DNA of 64,000 bases from Diplolepis rosae. Lineage: Eukaryota > Arthropoda > Insecta > Hymenoptera > Diplolepididae. The notes under the pieces are model-generated. The model saw only the letters and a list, made by a program, of their open reading frames with translations, was not told the DNA's origin and ran no database searches. The first letter of the stretch is position 1. Each line of letters starts with the position of its first letter. Shown here piece by piece: positions 33,965 to 44,054 of this stretch. The DNA lies in contig JAPYXD010000696.1 of assembly GCA_030998225.1 (NCBI GenBank), positions 744,001 through 808,000 on the forward strand. The letters run 5' to 3'. Both the position numbers and the translations under genes were made by a program.

Positions 33965-35935
33965 TTAGGCAATTCGGATATTTCTAATTGGAAATTTAGT
34001 AGTTTCTGTTTGTAATCGAATTTCGGGGATGTTTACTGGCTGTAAGTATTGTAGTTCTCTTGGTGCCTCTTCCTTTTGAGGGGTTCTTTTTGGGTTTTTT
34101 AAACATTTTAGGATTGGATTTTTTCCAAAATAAATCATAATTATTGTTACTATGATTATTATTGCACTAGATCCTCCTGTCCAGTATTTATTATGTAATT
34201 GTTTATTAAAATTTTGTTCTTCGAATTCTGTCAATTGTTCCTCTATGGTTGAAAGTGATTCGTCTGTGTGTAGCCTTTTCCAATTTCCTATGTGAGATTT
34301 TTCCCACGTAAAAGGTTTTATTTTAGGAAGTGGTTGAATTGTGTCCAACTTTGGAAGAATTTCAGCTATATGGAAAGTAAAATTAGGGTTGTAAATATAT
34401 TCTTCTGTCCTTTTATTAATCTGAGTTCCGGTTAGGGTGGTATATTTCGTCCTTGCAGTACATCCTGTACCTAATCGGAGTAGTCCTGAATTGCTGAGGT
34501 AGCCTTTTTCCAGTTTTCCTTTTATGCAGTTGATGCTTATTGGCTCTGGATTTTTTGTTGAATAAATCCAGGCAGATAACGAAGGGATGTAGTTCCAATA
34601 CATTTCTTCTTCTATTTTCATCCTGATGTCACAAAGGTGAATGGTATCTTTTGATGGTCTTATTAACATCAAACATTCGCATGAGTTGGTTGTGGAAACT
34701 TCGTGCTTGGGCTGGGTGTTTTCACAGATGGTGTTGTAAAAGGTTTTTTGACAATTATCATAATATTCTTTGCTTACGAGAAAGAATTTTCTTTCATCAT
34801 GTGCCAGGGCAATATACGGAGTTTTTGGTGTTATATAAATAGATTCTGTTGTATTCGGAGATATTTGTTGATACACTGGATGTGCATAAATTTCATAAAG
34901 CTGATACCCTGCCTTATCTAGTAAGGGTATGTCGACGGCGATAAGCAGTCGTCCAGAGCTGATTCTAACATCTGTTTTTCCTAATTTTGATAGTTCTTCT
35001 GTTCGAACATGTAAAGTGGTTATTGGAAATTCATTTTCACTTAATTTAAAATGTATTTCGGTAATGATTTCTTGGAGTTGTTCTTTAGTGAGAAGGAGTG
35101 GATGTAACCTTTTTTCTCGTGCTGCTTCTACTATTTTTATAAATTGTTTTAAACTTTCGGCTAAGTGATTAAGTTTTATCTCAATATGGTCAGCCCATTG
35201 TCTTATTTTTCTGAAATATATGATGTTACTCCAGAATTGGTTATGCGATTCTAGGTTTTTGATGGTCTCGTTTAGTTGTTGTTGTATGTTGGCGATCTCT
35301 TGCGATTTTTGATTCAATTCTAGGTGAGTGTTGTTGATTTCTGATTTGACAATGTGGGTCTGTTTTCTCAAAATTTTGCTAAGGTTATTTTGTCTGTCAT
35401 GTAGTTCGTTGATAGCGTTATCATATTCTTCTGCGTCGTCGGAAGTCATCACTCCTATCACTGGTCCAATAATTGATCCGATAAAGCCTAATAGGGGTGC
35501 TCTTCGTTTCTGCATACTTGGGGGTGGGTTTTCTGCTTCTGGTGTATCTTGCTTTATTTCTGTTAACATATTTTTTAATTCTTCATAATTATTTTCGATT
35601 TGTTTGACTTTTCCATTCAACAGGTCTACTCTAACTTCACTTCTGCAGTCTTCTTCTAGGGATTGGTCCAAACATGTTGAATATACGTTGTTTATATCAG
35701 TTGATATGTTTTTAGATTGGAGATGAGCTTGTAGGTGCTGTGGATCCATATACACGACAATCCTCCAATATGTATTGGTAATACGCAAGGGCTCAACTTT
35801 GGCGTAAAATAGTCCAGGGTTGTTTCTCAATGGTTGAATTTCATATTGTGTTGGGGTGACTGGGGTTGCAAAAATAATGACGATCAAGATCCAGGTCCAT
35901 TTTTCTCGGCCTTGGGTGGGGTTTAGTTGGTCCAT
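33965..35935 (-). CDS. env: Envelope fusion glycoprotein (errantivirus Env / baculovirus F-like)
   Basis: An intact 656-codon frame. Residues about 14-27 form a hydrophobic signal sequence. A furin-type site QKRR (142-145) is followed by a Gly-rich fusion peptide beginning APLLGFIGSIIG, then a long heptad-rich coiled coil (about 165-275). A transmembrane segment rich in Ile (about 586-603) precedes a 53-residue basic cytoplasmic tail. This order is that of errantivirus Env and baculovirus F proteins, class I fusogens acting at the cell or virion surface. CAG lies immediately before the ATG and could serve as an acceptor for a spliced env mRNA, as in gypsy. No stops or frameshifts are seen. 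Receptor and fusion activity cannot be judged from sequence. Confidence 0.93.
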   Translation of the reverse strand: MDQLNPTQGREKWTWILIVIIFATPVTPTQYEIQPLRNNPGLFYAKVEPLRITNTYWRIVVYMDPQHLQAHLQSKNISTDINNVYSTCLDQSLEEDCRSEVRVDLLNGKVKQIENNYEELKNMLTEIKQDTPEAENPPPSMQKRRAPLLGFIGSIIGPVIGVMTSDDAEEYDNAINELHDRQNNLSKILRKQTHIVKSEINNTHLELNQKSQEIANIQQQLNETIKNLESHNQFWSNIIYFRKIRQWADHIEIKLNHLAESLKQFIKIVEAAREKRLHPLLLTKEQLQEIITEIHFKLSENEFPITTLHVRTEELSKLGKTDVRISSGRLLIAVDIPLLDKAGYQLYEIYAHPVYQQISPNTTESIYITPKTPYIALAHDERKFFLVSKEYYDNCQKTFYNTICENTQPKHEVSTTNSCECLMLIRPSKDTIHLCDIRMKIEEEMYWNYIPSLSAWIYSTKNPEPISINCIKGKLEKGYLSNSGLLRLGTGCTARTKYTTLTGTQINKRTEEYIYNPNFTFHIAEILPKLDTIQPLPKIKPFTWEKSHIGNWKRLHTDESLSTIEEQLTEFEEQNFNKQLHNKYWTGGSSAIIIIVTIIMIYFGKNPILKCLKNPKRTPQKEEAPRELQYLQPVNIPEIRLQTETTKFPIRNIRIA

Positions 35936-36220
35936 TCTGCTACTGGATGATGCTGCGTATCAGAAAATATATATAAGTACTTTTCAAGATAGGTTTTATT
36001 TAATCTTATCCCTTTACTCTGTTAAATTACTGTATTGTTGAGTTTGGGGTTTTTGATTTATCAAAATTAAATTTTATGATTTTAATATATTTTATTTTGA
36101 TCATTTTGAATATTCTACATGTGGTTACAGGGTCTATAGGTGTTATTATAACATATATATGTATTGGATATTATGCCTATTACAATGTGTTTATTAAAGT
36201 TCGAGTAGTGTGTGAGACAT

Positions 36221-36814
36221 TTATTGAGTGATATAAATTAAATTTGGATTTTTAATGTTATCTACAGGATCCCAAAAATCTTCTTCCGTAACAGTGTAAT
36301 TTTCTTTAAAATTTTTATTACGTTTTATTATTCTTGAACAATTTTCTACTTTATGTCCTCGTAAATAACAATATTCGCAACATTGTTCCCACTTATATAG
36401 CTTAATGAGCATCCTACTTTCTTTGTCTTGACACGAAACAAAAATATCTTCTACTTCATTATTAATATTTCGCTCTTCGCTAAAATAATAATTATCCTCT
36501 AGTTTTTTTAGAATTTTCCTTGCTGCCTCATGTTCAGCATTTTTAAGTTTGTTTTCGCCATTACTACTTTCTGAAAAAATCTTATTACGTTTACAATCTT
36601 TTATAGTGCATGATGCGTAAAAGGTCCTATTATGAGCTGGTCCTTCTGACATTATTAGGATATAAGAGGGTTTGGTAAATCCGTATTCGGCTGATAGCTC
36701 TTCCAACGCTCCCTTTGGATTCTTGAGGTGTTCCACATCTCCTTTGGGATGTATGTATGTGGGATAGATTTGTCCTCTGGGGAGTGGTGAGTCCAATGTT
36801 GTGAAACCAGACAT
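36221..36814 (-). CDS. dsRNA-binding-domain plus zinc-knuckle accessory protein
   Basis: A 197-codon intact ORF between pol (stop 45 bases upstream) and env (285 bases downstream). Residues about 32-106 follow the dsRBD pattern: an N-terminal helix with NPKGALEELSAEYG, the strand PSYILI then SEGPAHNRTFYASCTI, and a last helix KNAEHEAARKILKKLE. The usual GxGxSKKxAK stretch appears as NGENKLKNAE. A CCHC knuckle follows (C146, C149, H154, C159). Gag of this element shows no such knuckle. dsRBD proteins of unrelated insect viruses bind dsRNA and suppress RNA interference, so a silencing-suppressor or RNA-packaging role is an inference. Known gypsy-type errantiviruses are normally described with gag, pol and env only. 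Expression probably needs splicing or reinitiation. Confidence 0.8.
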   Translation of the reverse strand: MSGFTTLDSPLPRGQIYPTYIHPKGDVEHLKNPKGALEELSAEYGFTKPSYILIMSEGPAHNRTFYASCTIKDCKRNKIFSESSNGENKLKNAEHEAARKILKKLEDNYYFSEERNINNEVEDIFVSCQDKESRMLIKLYKWEQCCEYCYLRGHKVENCSRIIKRNKNFKENYTVTEEDFWDPVDNIKNPNLIYITQ

Positions 36815-37905
36815 GTGCTTCCTATAATAAGAAGACTATTAGTTTTTAATATTAAGTGATTATTCGTAAGCTATTTTGAGTTTGTCTACGTGTTTTTGGT
36901 ATAGGGTTTCGTTTTTGTCTTTCAAAATCGCTGTGTGTTTATCCAAGAGTTTAATAATTTCGAAAGGTCCATAATATTTGCTGTCTAATTTACCGTGTGT
37001 TTTTACTTCCTTTTGTACATAGACTTTATCTCCTACTTTTCCAAGGAACGATCTTGCTTTAGCGTCGTAATTTAGTTTGGAGTTTTGTTTTGCTTTTATC
37101 AAATTGTCAGCTGCCATATTTTTAATTTCTGTTAATCTGCAGATTAATTCTTGTAAATATGAGCCATAGGTCTCTAATTTTTCGTAATTGGGGAATGAAC
37201 TAGGGGTACGGGCTATTTTTCCGAACACTAATTCGAATGGGGTGAATATTGTCGCACTGTGGACAGATGTGTTGTAAGCAAACATGGCGAAGGGTAGCAG
37301 TTGATCCCAGTCGTCATAGTTTTCTGCATAGGCTCTAACATAATCCATTAGTACGGCATGGCTCCTTTCTAGTGAACCATTAGATTGTGGTCCATAGCCT
37401 GAGGTGGTTATTTGTTTTATTCCAAATATTTTTGATAAATTACTCAATAGGTTGTTCAATAATCCTTTTCCTTTATCGGTGAGAATTGCCTTTGGTGCTC
37501 CATACTGAGAAATAAGGTTTTTTGCTAATGCATGGGCTATTGTTGCTGCTGAGATGTCTGGAATTGGTACTGCTATGCAGTATTTTGAAAGGTTGTCCTG
37601 CATGGTTAATATGTGCTTATTGCCGTCTGGGGTGGTTGGTAATTTACCTACAGTGTCTAAAGAAACTTTATCAAAGGTATCCAGGGGTGTATCTGTTATC
37701 AACATGGGTTCATGAATTTTGGCTCTTACAATTTTTTGTTCTTGACAAATTTTGCATTTTCTTACAAAATCAGTGACTTGTTCCTTGATTCCTCGCCAAA
37801 AGTACCTTTCTCGAATTATTTGGTACGTTTTGTTAACTCCTTTATGGCCTCCGATCTTACTATTGTGGTTTTCAGAAATTATTTCTAGACGTGACCTCTC
37901 AGGGG

Positions 37906-38326
37906 GTGTACTTACATTTCCGTAACACATACTTATCTTTATATTACTGTTTTCAAACTCGTTGATTATCATTTTGAGCAGTTCTTCCTTCGTCAGGTCG
38001 TCTGTCAAGTCTCCTTGTCGCGAAATACGAAATTCGGTGATGTTTTCTCTGAATAGGGCCACTCTTAAATTATGGAGGGCTGTTTGGAGAATGGTTTTAT
38101 CTATGTTGTCGAAATGTCGGTTTTTTATTATCAGTGAATATACATTATATTGTCCTCTGGGGGTAATCAATACTTCTCCTGTTTTTGGCTGTTTAATTTT
38201 TAATTCCTGTGGGTCTATTGCTCCAATGTCGATTAGTAATCTTCCTACAGGGGTGGTTACTTCAACATCCGCAGAAAGAAAATGTACATAATTATTCCTT
38301 AAATATGTTAAGTTTTCTCTGCAGCT
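37906..38326 (-). other. Macro-like domain between RNase H and integrase
   Basis: About 140 residues: NYVHFLSADVEVTTPVGRLL, then KTGEVLITPRGQYNVYSLII, an amphipathic helix (LQTALHNLRVAL), NITEFRISRQGDLTDDL, a helix and IKISMCYG. The order of elements matches TARG1-type (OARD1) macro domains. The loop that in active enzymes is a Gly-rich PxIGxGL type is altered here to ISRQGDL, so ADP-ribose binding or hydrolysis may be lost. The copy in gypsy element 3 is closer to consensus in that loop. Confidence 0.6.
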
Positions 38327-38329
38327 AAG

Positions 38330-39640
38330 AACTTTGGAGTTTGTCGTAGGGGCGTTTGAGCTACAACCGGTGGGTAATCCTGGAGGGATGCTGGTGATAA
38401 GCTTAGAAGTGTTTTTAGTCTTGTCATTATGTGTGTTTTCAGAGATTTTTTCCGAAAATTGAGGAATTTCCATGTCCATTCTGCGTGGCTTGTATCTAGT
38501 GGATGAAATTACTGTATTGGGGTGGTCTTCTTTATTACTTGAATATGGGGTTGATATCGCTTTAGGTTGTTTGAATGTTGAAGGACTAACGTTTGCTAGC
38601 ATGATGGGTGTTGCATGTATCTCAGGTCCAAAAGTTACGCTTTTCCGGGTCCGCAGAGGTGGATTGGGGGTAGGTTGATCTTCTTCATCAGAAGATGGGA
38701 TTCCGGGGTCCAAATTTTCCTTTGTTTCTGGGTTCACCTCCTTTCCCATTTTTTGTGTTTCTTTCATCAATTTCTGTGCTGTTTCAATTGCTGTTTTAAT
38801 TCGGTTATCAAATTCAGTTTCACTTTCTGGTTCTAGTTCTTCAATGGCTTCTAGGAGTTCCTGATTGTCTTCTCCTTCCGAAACGGCTGTGATCTCGAGG
38901 ATAGGGGCATCTTTTTTAGTGTTTTCTTTGTCTAGCCAATTTTCGCGAGCCTTTAAAGATTTTTCAAACAATAAAAATGAGTTTTCCAGGCTCTCTTTTG
39001 ATGGCTTAGGTTTACTTTCTTCTGTATGTTTATTGTCATCATCACTAGGACTATCTTCACTATCGCTTATAGGTGGACTCACGATTTTTATAGGTCCTTC
39101 TTGTTGTTGTACTGTAAGAATTGGTTCTTCTTGTTCCTCAAAAGGGAATTCAGTTTCAGCCTGTGGTACATTTGCTGGGGCACTTTTAGGTATGGTTGAG
39201 GGTGGATAAGCTGCGGGGGGTAGATCTAAACTGGGTAGTAAACTTTTTCTTTTTCGCAGAATTGGAGGTGGTTCCAAGTCTTTTTCTGTATCATCAGAGC
39301 TACTGTCTTCTTTATAGTCAGGTTTTATCTGGACTCTTTGTTCTTCTGCTCGTCGACGGATCAGGCGTTTACTGATGGTACTTTTATCTACTTCTGCTGT
39401 AGTAGAAGTACTGGATTTAGATCGAGATAGAGTGGGGTTGGGCTGCTTCGAAGTAGATGGGTTTGAAAGTTCACCCTTTAGCTTCGCTCCCTTTCTGGTG
39501 AAAATTGAGGGCTTGTTCAGTAGGCCAGAGACTGAGGTTTTTGTTTGAGGTTTAGTGCTGGATTCTATTTTTCTAGACTGTCGAGTGAACATTGGCATTA
39601 TTCTGGTGGGTAATTCTTGTATCTGTTTTAATGCTGCTGC
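38330..39640 (-). other. Long disordered acidic Ser/Pro-rich linker in Pol
   Basis: About 435 residues of low-complexity, charged text (clusters such as DSSSDDTEKD, SDSEDSPSDDD, SSDEEDQP; basic patches KRLIRRRAEEQR and LRKRKS). No catalytic motif. Such an insert between RNase H and the integrase-side domains is much longer than the usual short tether of gypsy Pol. Confidence 0.7.
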
Positions 39641-41787
39641 GTTATTTTCTACTCGATTTCGAGACAGGGCGTCGGAATTGATGTTTAGTTTGCCCGGTTT
39701 ATACTTAAATGTGTATTCGTAGTCTTGTAACTTTAAGCGCCATCGAATCAGTCTTTGCCCTGGGTCCTTGACTGAGTCTATCCAGTTTAGTGGCTCATGA
39801 TCGCTCATAAGAGTGAATTTTCTTCCATACAAATAGGGTCTGAATTTTGCTATTGCATATAACACTGCTAAACATTCTTTTTCAGTGGTTGAATAATTTA
39901 ACTCGGGTCCAGTTAGCGCTCGTGATAGGTACGCTATTGGTAGGTCCATATTTTGGACTTCTTGGCTTAATACAGCGCCAATTGCGAAACCTGATGCATC
40001 TGTTGTTACTATAAATGGTTTATTAAAATCTGGATATTGTAAAATAGGGCTATTACATAGGGCTTGTCTTAATATTTTGAAACTTTCTTCTTCTTCTTTT
40101 CCCCATTTAAATACTGCGTCCTTTTTCAAAAGATTCGTTAAGGGTTTTGCTATTGCGGAGAAGTCTTTTATAAATCTCCGGTAGTATCCTGCTAGCCCTA
40201 GGAACTATTTGATATTTTTAGGGTTCTTGGGTTGCGGAAAACATTGTACAGCCTCGATCTTCTTTGGATCGGGTTTTACACCTTCGCTGCTAATGATGTG
40301 ACCCAAGTAAGCTATTTCTTTAAATAGAAATTCACATTTTTCGGGTTGCAGAGACAGGTTTGCTTCTTTTAATCGTTTCAAAAGTCTTCTTACCTTTTTT
40401 CCGTGTTCTTCTAGATTGTTTGCGTATACAACTATGTCGTCTAGGTATACGAATAGTTCTGTTCCTTGCAGTCCTATTAACACTTGATCCATTAGCCGTT
40501 GGAATGTGGCTGGTGAATTTTTTAATCCCATGGGCATTCTGACATATTCATAATGCCCATTTAATGATGAGAAAGTTGTCTTAGGTCTGTCCGCAGGGTC
40601 TAGTTCTATCTGGTGAAATCCACTCGCAAGGTCAAATACTGAAAAATATTGGGCCCTACCTAAATGATCAAGAATTTCAGAAATATTTGGCAGAGGGTAA
40701 GCATCGCCAATCGTCTTTTCATTGAGAAGGCGGAAGTCGATCACTATTCTCCATTTTCTTTTTCCGGTGTGGTCCAATTTTTTAGGTATAATTAGTAATG
40801 GAGAGTTGTAGGGTGACTTTGAATTTTGAATGGCTCCTTCAGTTTTCATTTTAGTTATGACGCGTTCTATTTCTTCTTTCTGAGCTGGTGAAAACCGGTA
40901 AGGGCGGGTGTTTATCGGTATTTCGTCTGATGTATGTATTTTATGTTGTACCAGATGTGTAGAGGTTAGTGGTTCCCCAGGCAGATAAAAGCTATCTGGA
41001 AACTCTCGCACTATTTCTATAACGTGCTCCTTTTCTTCTTGATTGAGATGATCTAACTGTAATTTGTCAATTACTTCCTCTATTTTGCCTCTTTCACATT
41101 TGAAATTTTCAGCTAAAAAATATTCGTCTGAATCTTCTCCTGGTAAATTATAATATTCGAAGGGTATTAATTCTTGTGGGGGTATTTCAATGCTTAAATC
41201 TTTTTCAGTTGTGTTGATTGCTAATACGTGGCAAATTCCGTTTGCGTTTGTTACAGCTGCTTCACCCACTAGTACTCCTTCTGTAGTTTTAATTAAGGGT
41301 AGATAACCTTCTTTTAATTCTGTATTTGTGACTTCTACGGGGATTACTCGTTTAGTTCTGGCTTTGATCTGGATAGGTCCTAATGATGTCCCTTTGTAGC
41401 CTTCCATATTTTCCTGGGCTATTTTGGATTCTTCGTCTACAAATGGTACAGGTTTGGTTGGGTTGGAATGAGTGACGATTGTGTTGTGCCAAAATGAAAT
41501 CTCTACCTTTTCTTGTCGGAGGTATTCTCTTCCTAAAATCCCGTCGGTGTTGATAGGAAAATCTGGTTCTGTGACGTGAAAGGTCACTATTGAGTTTTTA
41601 ATTTTTATTTGAACGGTTCCAAGGGTTGAAATCTTATTCTGGGTTATACCAGCTATTTCAATTGCTTCATTGTGTGATACCATTATGTCTTCGTCGAGTG
41701 AGCTTAGCTTAATTATGTTTACGTCTGCTCCAGTGTCAACTAGTAATTGGGCCTTGTTTTCTTTAAAATTGGGTGAGCTGATCTCTA

Positions 41788-42912
41788 CTACTGGTGATTC
41801 TCTCCTAAATTTTGTGCACAGGACTTTCTTTGCTGCATTAATATCCTCACACTGCTTTGACGCTCTTTTTGGTCTGTGCTCGTCGTCGCGTCCTCTCGGC
41901 GAGCAAGGCTGGAGTTTAAATGTTCTGTCTTTGATGGAGATGGGGATGGCGTACGAGGGGGGTTGGTGGGGTTCGTATAGGGGTAGTTAGGGTTTGGATA
42001 TGGAATAGGGTGATTTGGGTAATAAGGATATGGTTGATAGGGTGGATAAGGGGGGTATGGATAGGGGTGGGGGAAACTGCTGGGGTAGTTTTGTTCTGTT
42101 GGGAAATGGTTTCGTCTATTTAATCTAGGTGAATTTTGCCTATCTTCATTGGGTCTATTTCTTTCTGGGGAGGCCGCAAATCGGACATGCGGACTAGGGC
42201 TGCGATCACGCATTCCTGAATATGCAGGTTGAGCAAAATTTCTGTCATAAAAATTATTATGTGGGGATTGAGGGTTTAACTGATGTCTTGATTCGTATTC
42301 TATGGCATATTTTAGAGCTGCTTCTATTGAATTTGGATTTCGGCTTTCTACTGCTCCTGAGAGTTCATCTGGAAGTCCACGAATAAAAGATTCTAACGCA
42401 CAATCGTTGAGAGGAGCTAACAATAGATCCGCGTTATCGTATTTATCTTCTAGTGCGGCTTGCGCACCAGATTTTAATAATGTAAGGCGATCGTAGTATT
42501 CACTTACACTTTCGTTACGGGTCATTTTGATGTTCGAAATTTCGTGTGTGTACCAGGTATATGACTTGTGAGGAGCAAACCGTTGTTTGAGGTGGTCAAT
42601 CAAGTCCTTCATGGAGAAAAAACTTTTTCCGTGTGTGCTGTCTCTTGCTGCTCCTTTTAGTCGGGAGAGAACCGCCCTGATATACTGTTTTTCACAGTTG
42701 GCAGGTATGCTGGCTTCTCCGTTTATCACGTCCTGAATAAAGTCTCTTACTGGCATATTTTTACCATTAAATATCGGCACATTCATTATGCCTTGTTGAA
42801 TAGCAAAACATTCTGCCATGGATGTTACCATTGCGTCGTTTAAGGTACGTGAGATGTCGCCGGTAAAATCGGTTGCTCCGGTCTTGTTTGATCGAATGCT
42901 GTCTTTGGGCAT
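41788..42912 (-). CDS. gag: Gag polyprotein
   Basis: An intact frame; the first ATG gives a 408-codon ORF from 43014, but the ATG at 42912 (MPKDSIRSNK) is a plausible start too and is used here. Residues after the start contain a retroviral capsid-like region (FNGKNMPVRDFIQDV; an AVLSRLKGAARD segment; FIRGLPDELSGAVE). The C-terminal third is rich in Tyr-Pro-Asn repeats (PYPPYPPYQPYPYYP) and Ser-Pro. There is no CCHC knuckle, as in several errantivirus Gags. It overlaps pol and ends at TAG 41790-41788, seven codons past the slippery site. Confidence 0.88.
   Translation of the reverse strand: MPKDSIRSNKTGATDFTGDISRTLNDAMVTSMAECFAIQQGIMNVPIFNGKNMPVRDFIQDVINGEASIPANCEKQYIRAVLSRLKGAARDSTHGKSFFSMKDLIDHLKQRFAPHKSYTWYTHEISNIKMTRNESVSEYYDRLTLLKSGAQAALEDKYDNADLLLAPLNDCALESFIRGLPDELSGAVESRNPNSIEAALKYAIEYESRHQLNPQSPHNNFYDRNFAQPAYSGMRDRSPSPHVRFAASPERNRPNEDRQNSPRLNRRNHFPTEQNYPSSFPHPYPYPPYPPYQPYPYYPNHPIPYPNPNYPYTNPTNPPRTPSPSPSKTEHLNSSLARREDATTSTDQKERQSSVRILMQQRKSCAQNLGENHQ
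41806..41812 (-). promoter_or_regulatory. -1 ribosomal frameshift heptamer A AAT TTA
   Basis: In the gag frame the text is A_AAT_TTA, an X_XXY_YYZ heptamer, placed so that a -1 slip enters the open pol frame (AAA TTT AGG). The gag stop lies 16 nt downstream and the protease DTGA codons about 70 nt downstream. I did not find a strong pseudoknot by eye. Confidence 0.75.
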
Positions 42913-43089
42913 GTTGATGGTTTTTTTTAAACGCTTGAAAATTATCAATGAGTGCTCTGAACTGGCACTATTATTATGTTTGATGTAATCTCGACGTCTG
43001 TATTTAATGCTCAATCCAAATCTCTATTTTTGGAAATTTATGGGCCTAAAATTGAATATGAATTACAAGTTTACCTTTATCAATTTTGT

Positions 43090-43440
43090 CTATTTGACTA
43101 AATCCGGAATAGGAAGATTCAATTTAGAAATAAAGGATTTTCCAATTACTCCTGCGATACCTGTACCTTTTTCGTGTTTAATTATGTTGAATTTAATTGA
43201 ATTACGCAAAATTGGGATTTCTACTGATCCTACTGTTGAAAGAGTGGCGTTATGTAGTATGTAGATTTTTAAATGGTTTATTTTGACTTCGGGGTTTATT
43301 TTATCCTTTTGGATTAAATTGATATTTAGTGTTGGACCGTACAAGAAATCTCCTATTTTATTTCTTAATAGGTCAGAATATACTGAAATTATAATATTGG
43401 TTTGATGTTTTATTATTATTTGAGTTTGGTTAGTTGTCAT
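43090..43440 (-). CDS. Small ORF resembling a retropepsin without catalytic Asp
   Basis: 116 codons on the provirus strand, upstream of gag. FLYGPTLNINLIQ occupies the place of the DTGA active-site strand, and TVGSVEIPIL...GIAGVIGKSFI matches the flap and C-terminal GILG-type part of the element's own protease. Asp and Gly of the active site are not in register, so activity is unlikely. It could be a captured protease paralogue with a structural role, or a relic of another element. Confidence 0.5.
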   Translation of the reverse strand: MTTNQTQIIIKHQTNIIISVYSDLLRNKIGDFLYGPTLNINLIQKDKINPEVKINHLKIYILHNATLSTVGSVEIPILRNSIKFNIIKHEKGTGIAGVIGKSFISKLNLPIPDLVK

Positions 43441-44054
43441 ATAATGTAGACAACTTTATTATTATTATTTTGTATAACAATCGATTTGAATTTCAATTTG
43501 TTTTTGTTAAAGAATTTACGCTGTAGTTTTAACGCACTGTCGATTTTGATCGCGATGTATGCAGGTACTCTACGTTCTTAGCCTTGAATGCTATGATTTC
43601 AGTGATGCAAAGGGGGTCAAGTCAGACGTATTTAATATTCGCCTGAGTGAATTTTACACCTGTTATTTTAATAGTTGTTTAAGAGAATTAACAAAAATTA
43701 TTTTGAACGATATGAAATTGGACAAGTTAGATTTAATGAAAATGCGCGAACAATTCTGACAATTATAAAATTTGTTTATTGCTAACAAATAACAGAATTG
43801 TTTATTTTTACAGAATTTTAGTGATGTAAGATTGGACAAACTAGACTCAAGCACAATTTTTGGACAATCTTCACATTCAAATATATTCTGTTAGTTAAGT
43901 AAGTTGAAAATTGCAGTTTATAAACAATACAATACGAGCACTTCAAATTTTGCCTTACCCAATGATCGAAATCACTGGTGACCGTTCAACGTACCTAAAA
44001 AGGACTTATACTCTTGAAGGCTGTTTTTTGTTTGTATTAAACTCAATCTAAAAT
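43441..44054. other. Sequence replacing R/U5 and leader of the 5' LTR
   Basis: 614 bp with no similarity to the matching part of the 3' LTR (30231-29123). No primer-binding site or promoter was found. It lies where the end of the 5' LTR and the tRNA primer site should be, so it marks a rearrangement. Confidence 0.6.

Larger units (their letters stand above)
36860..41812 (-). pseudogene. pol: Pol polyprotein (PR-RT-RNase H-linker-macro-like-IN), one in-frame UAG
   Basis: Entered by -1 frameshift from gag near 41812. Protease DTGA lies at 41737-41726, upstream of the first ATG (41683). RT has FGxxNSPATFQRLMD-like text and the catalytic YLDD at 40447-40436. A single UAG at 40207-40205 interrupts the frame just before the RT connection; the same frame stays open beyond it to 36860. 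RNase H follows (VTTDASG; TEKECLAV). Then come an acidic Ser/Pro-rich linker (about 39640-38330), a macro-like domain (about 38326-37906) and an integrase with an HHCC finger, the D-D-E positions (LDTVG, LTDKG, LERSH) and a C-terminal chromatin-type tail. Apart from the UAG all catalytic residues visible to me are present. Confidence 0.92.

Noticed and set aside
34651..35588. Plus-strand frames in the env region
   Set aside because: Shadow frames of the intact env gene; no splice or domain support.
37522..39209. Plus-strand frames in the pol region
   Set aside because: Shadow frames of pol.
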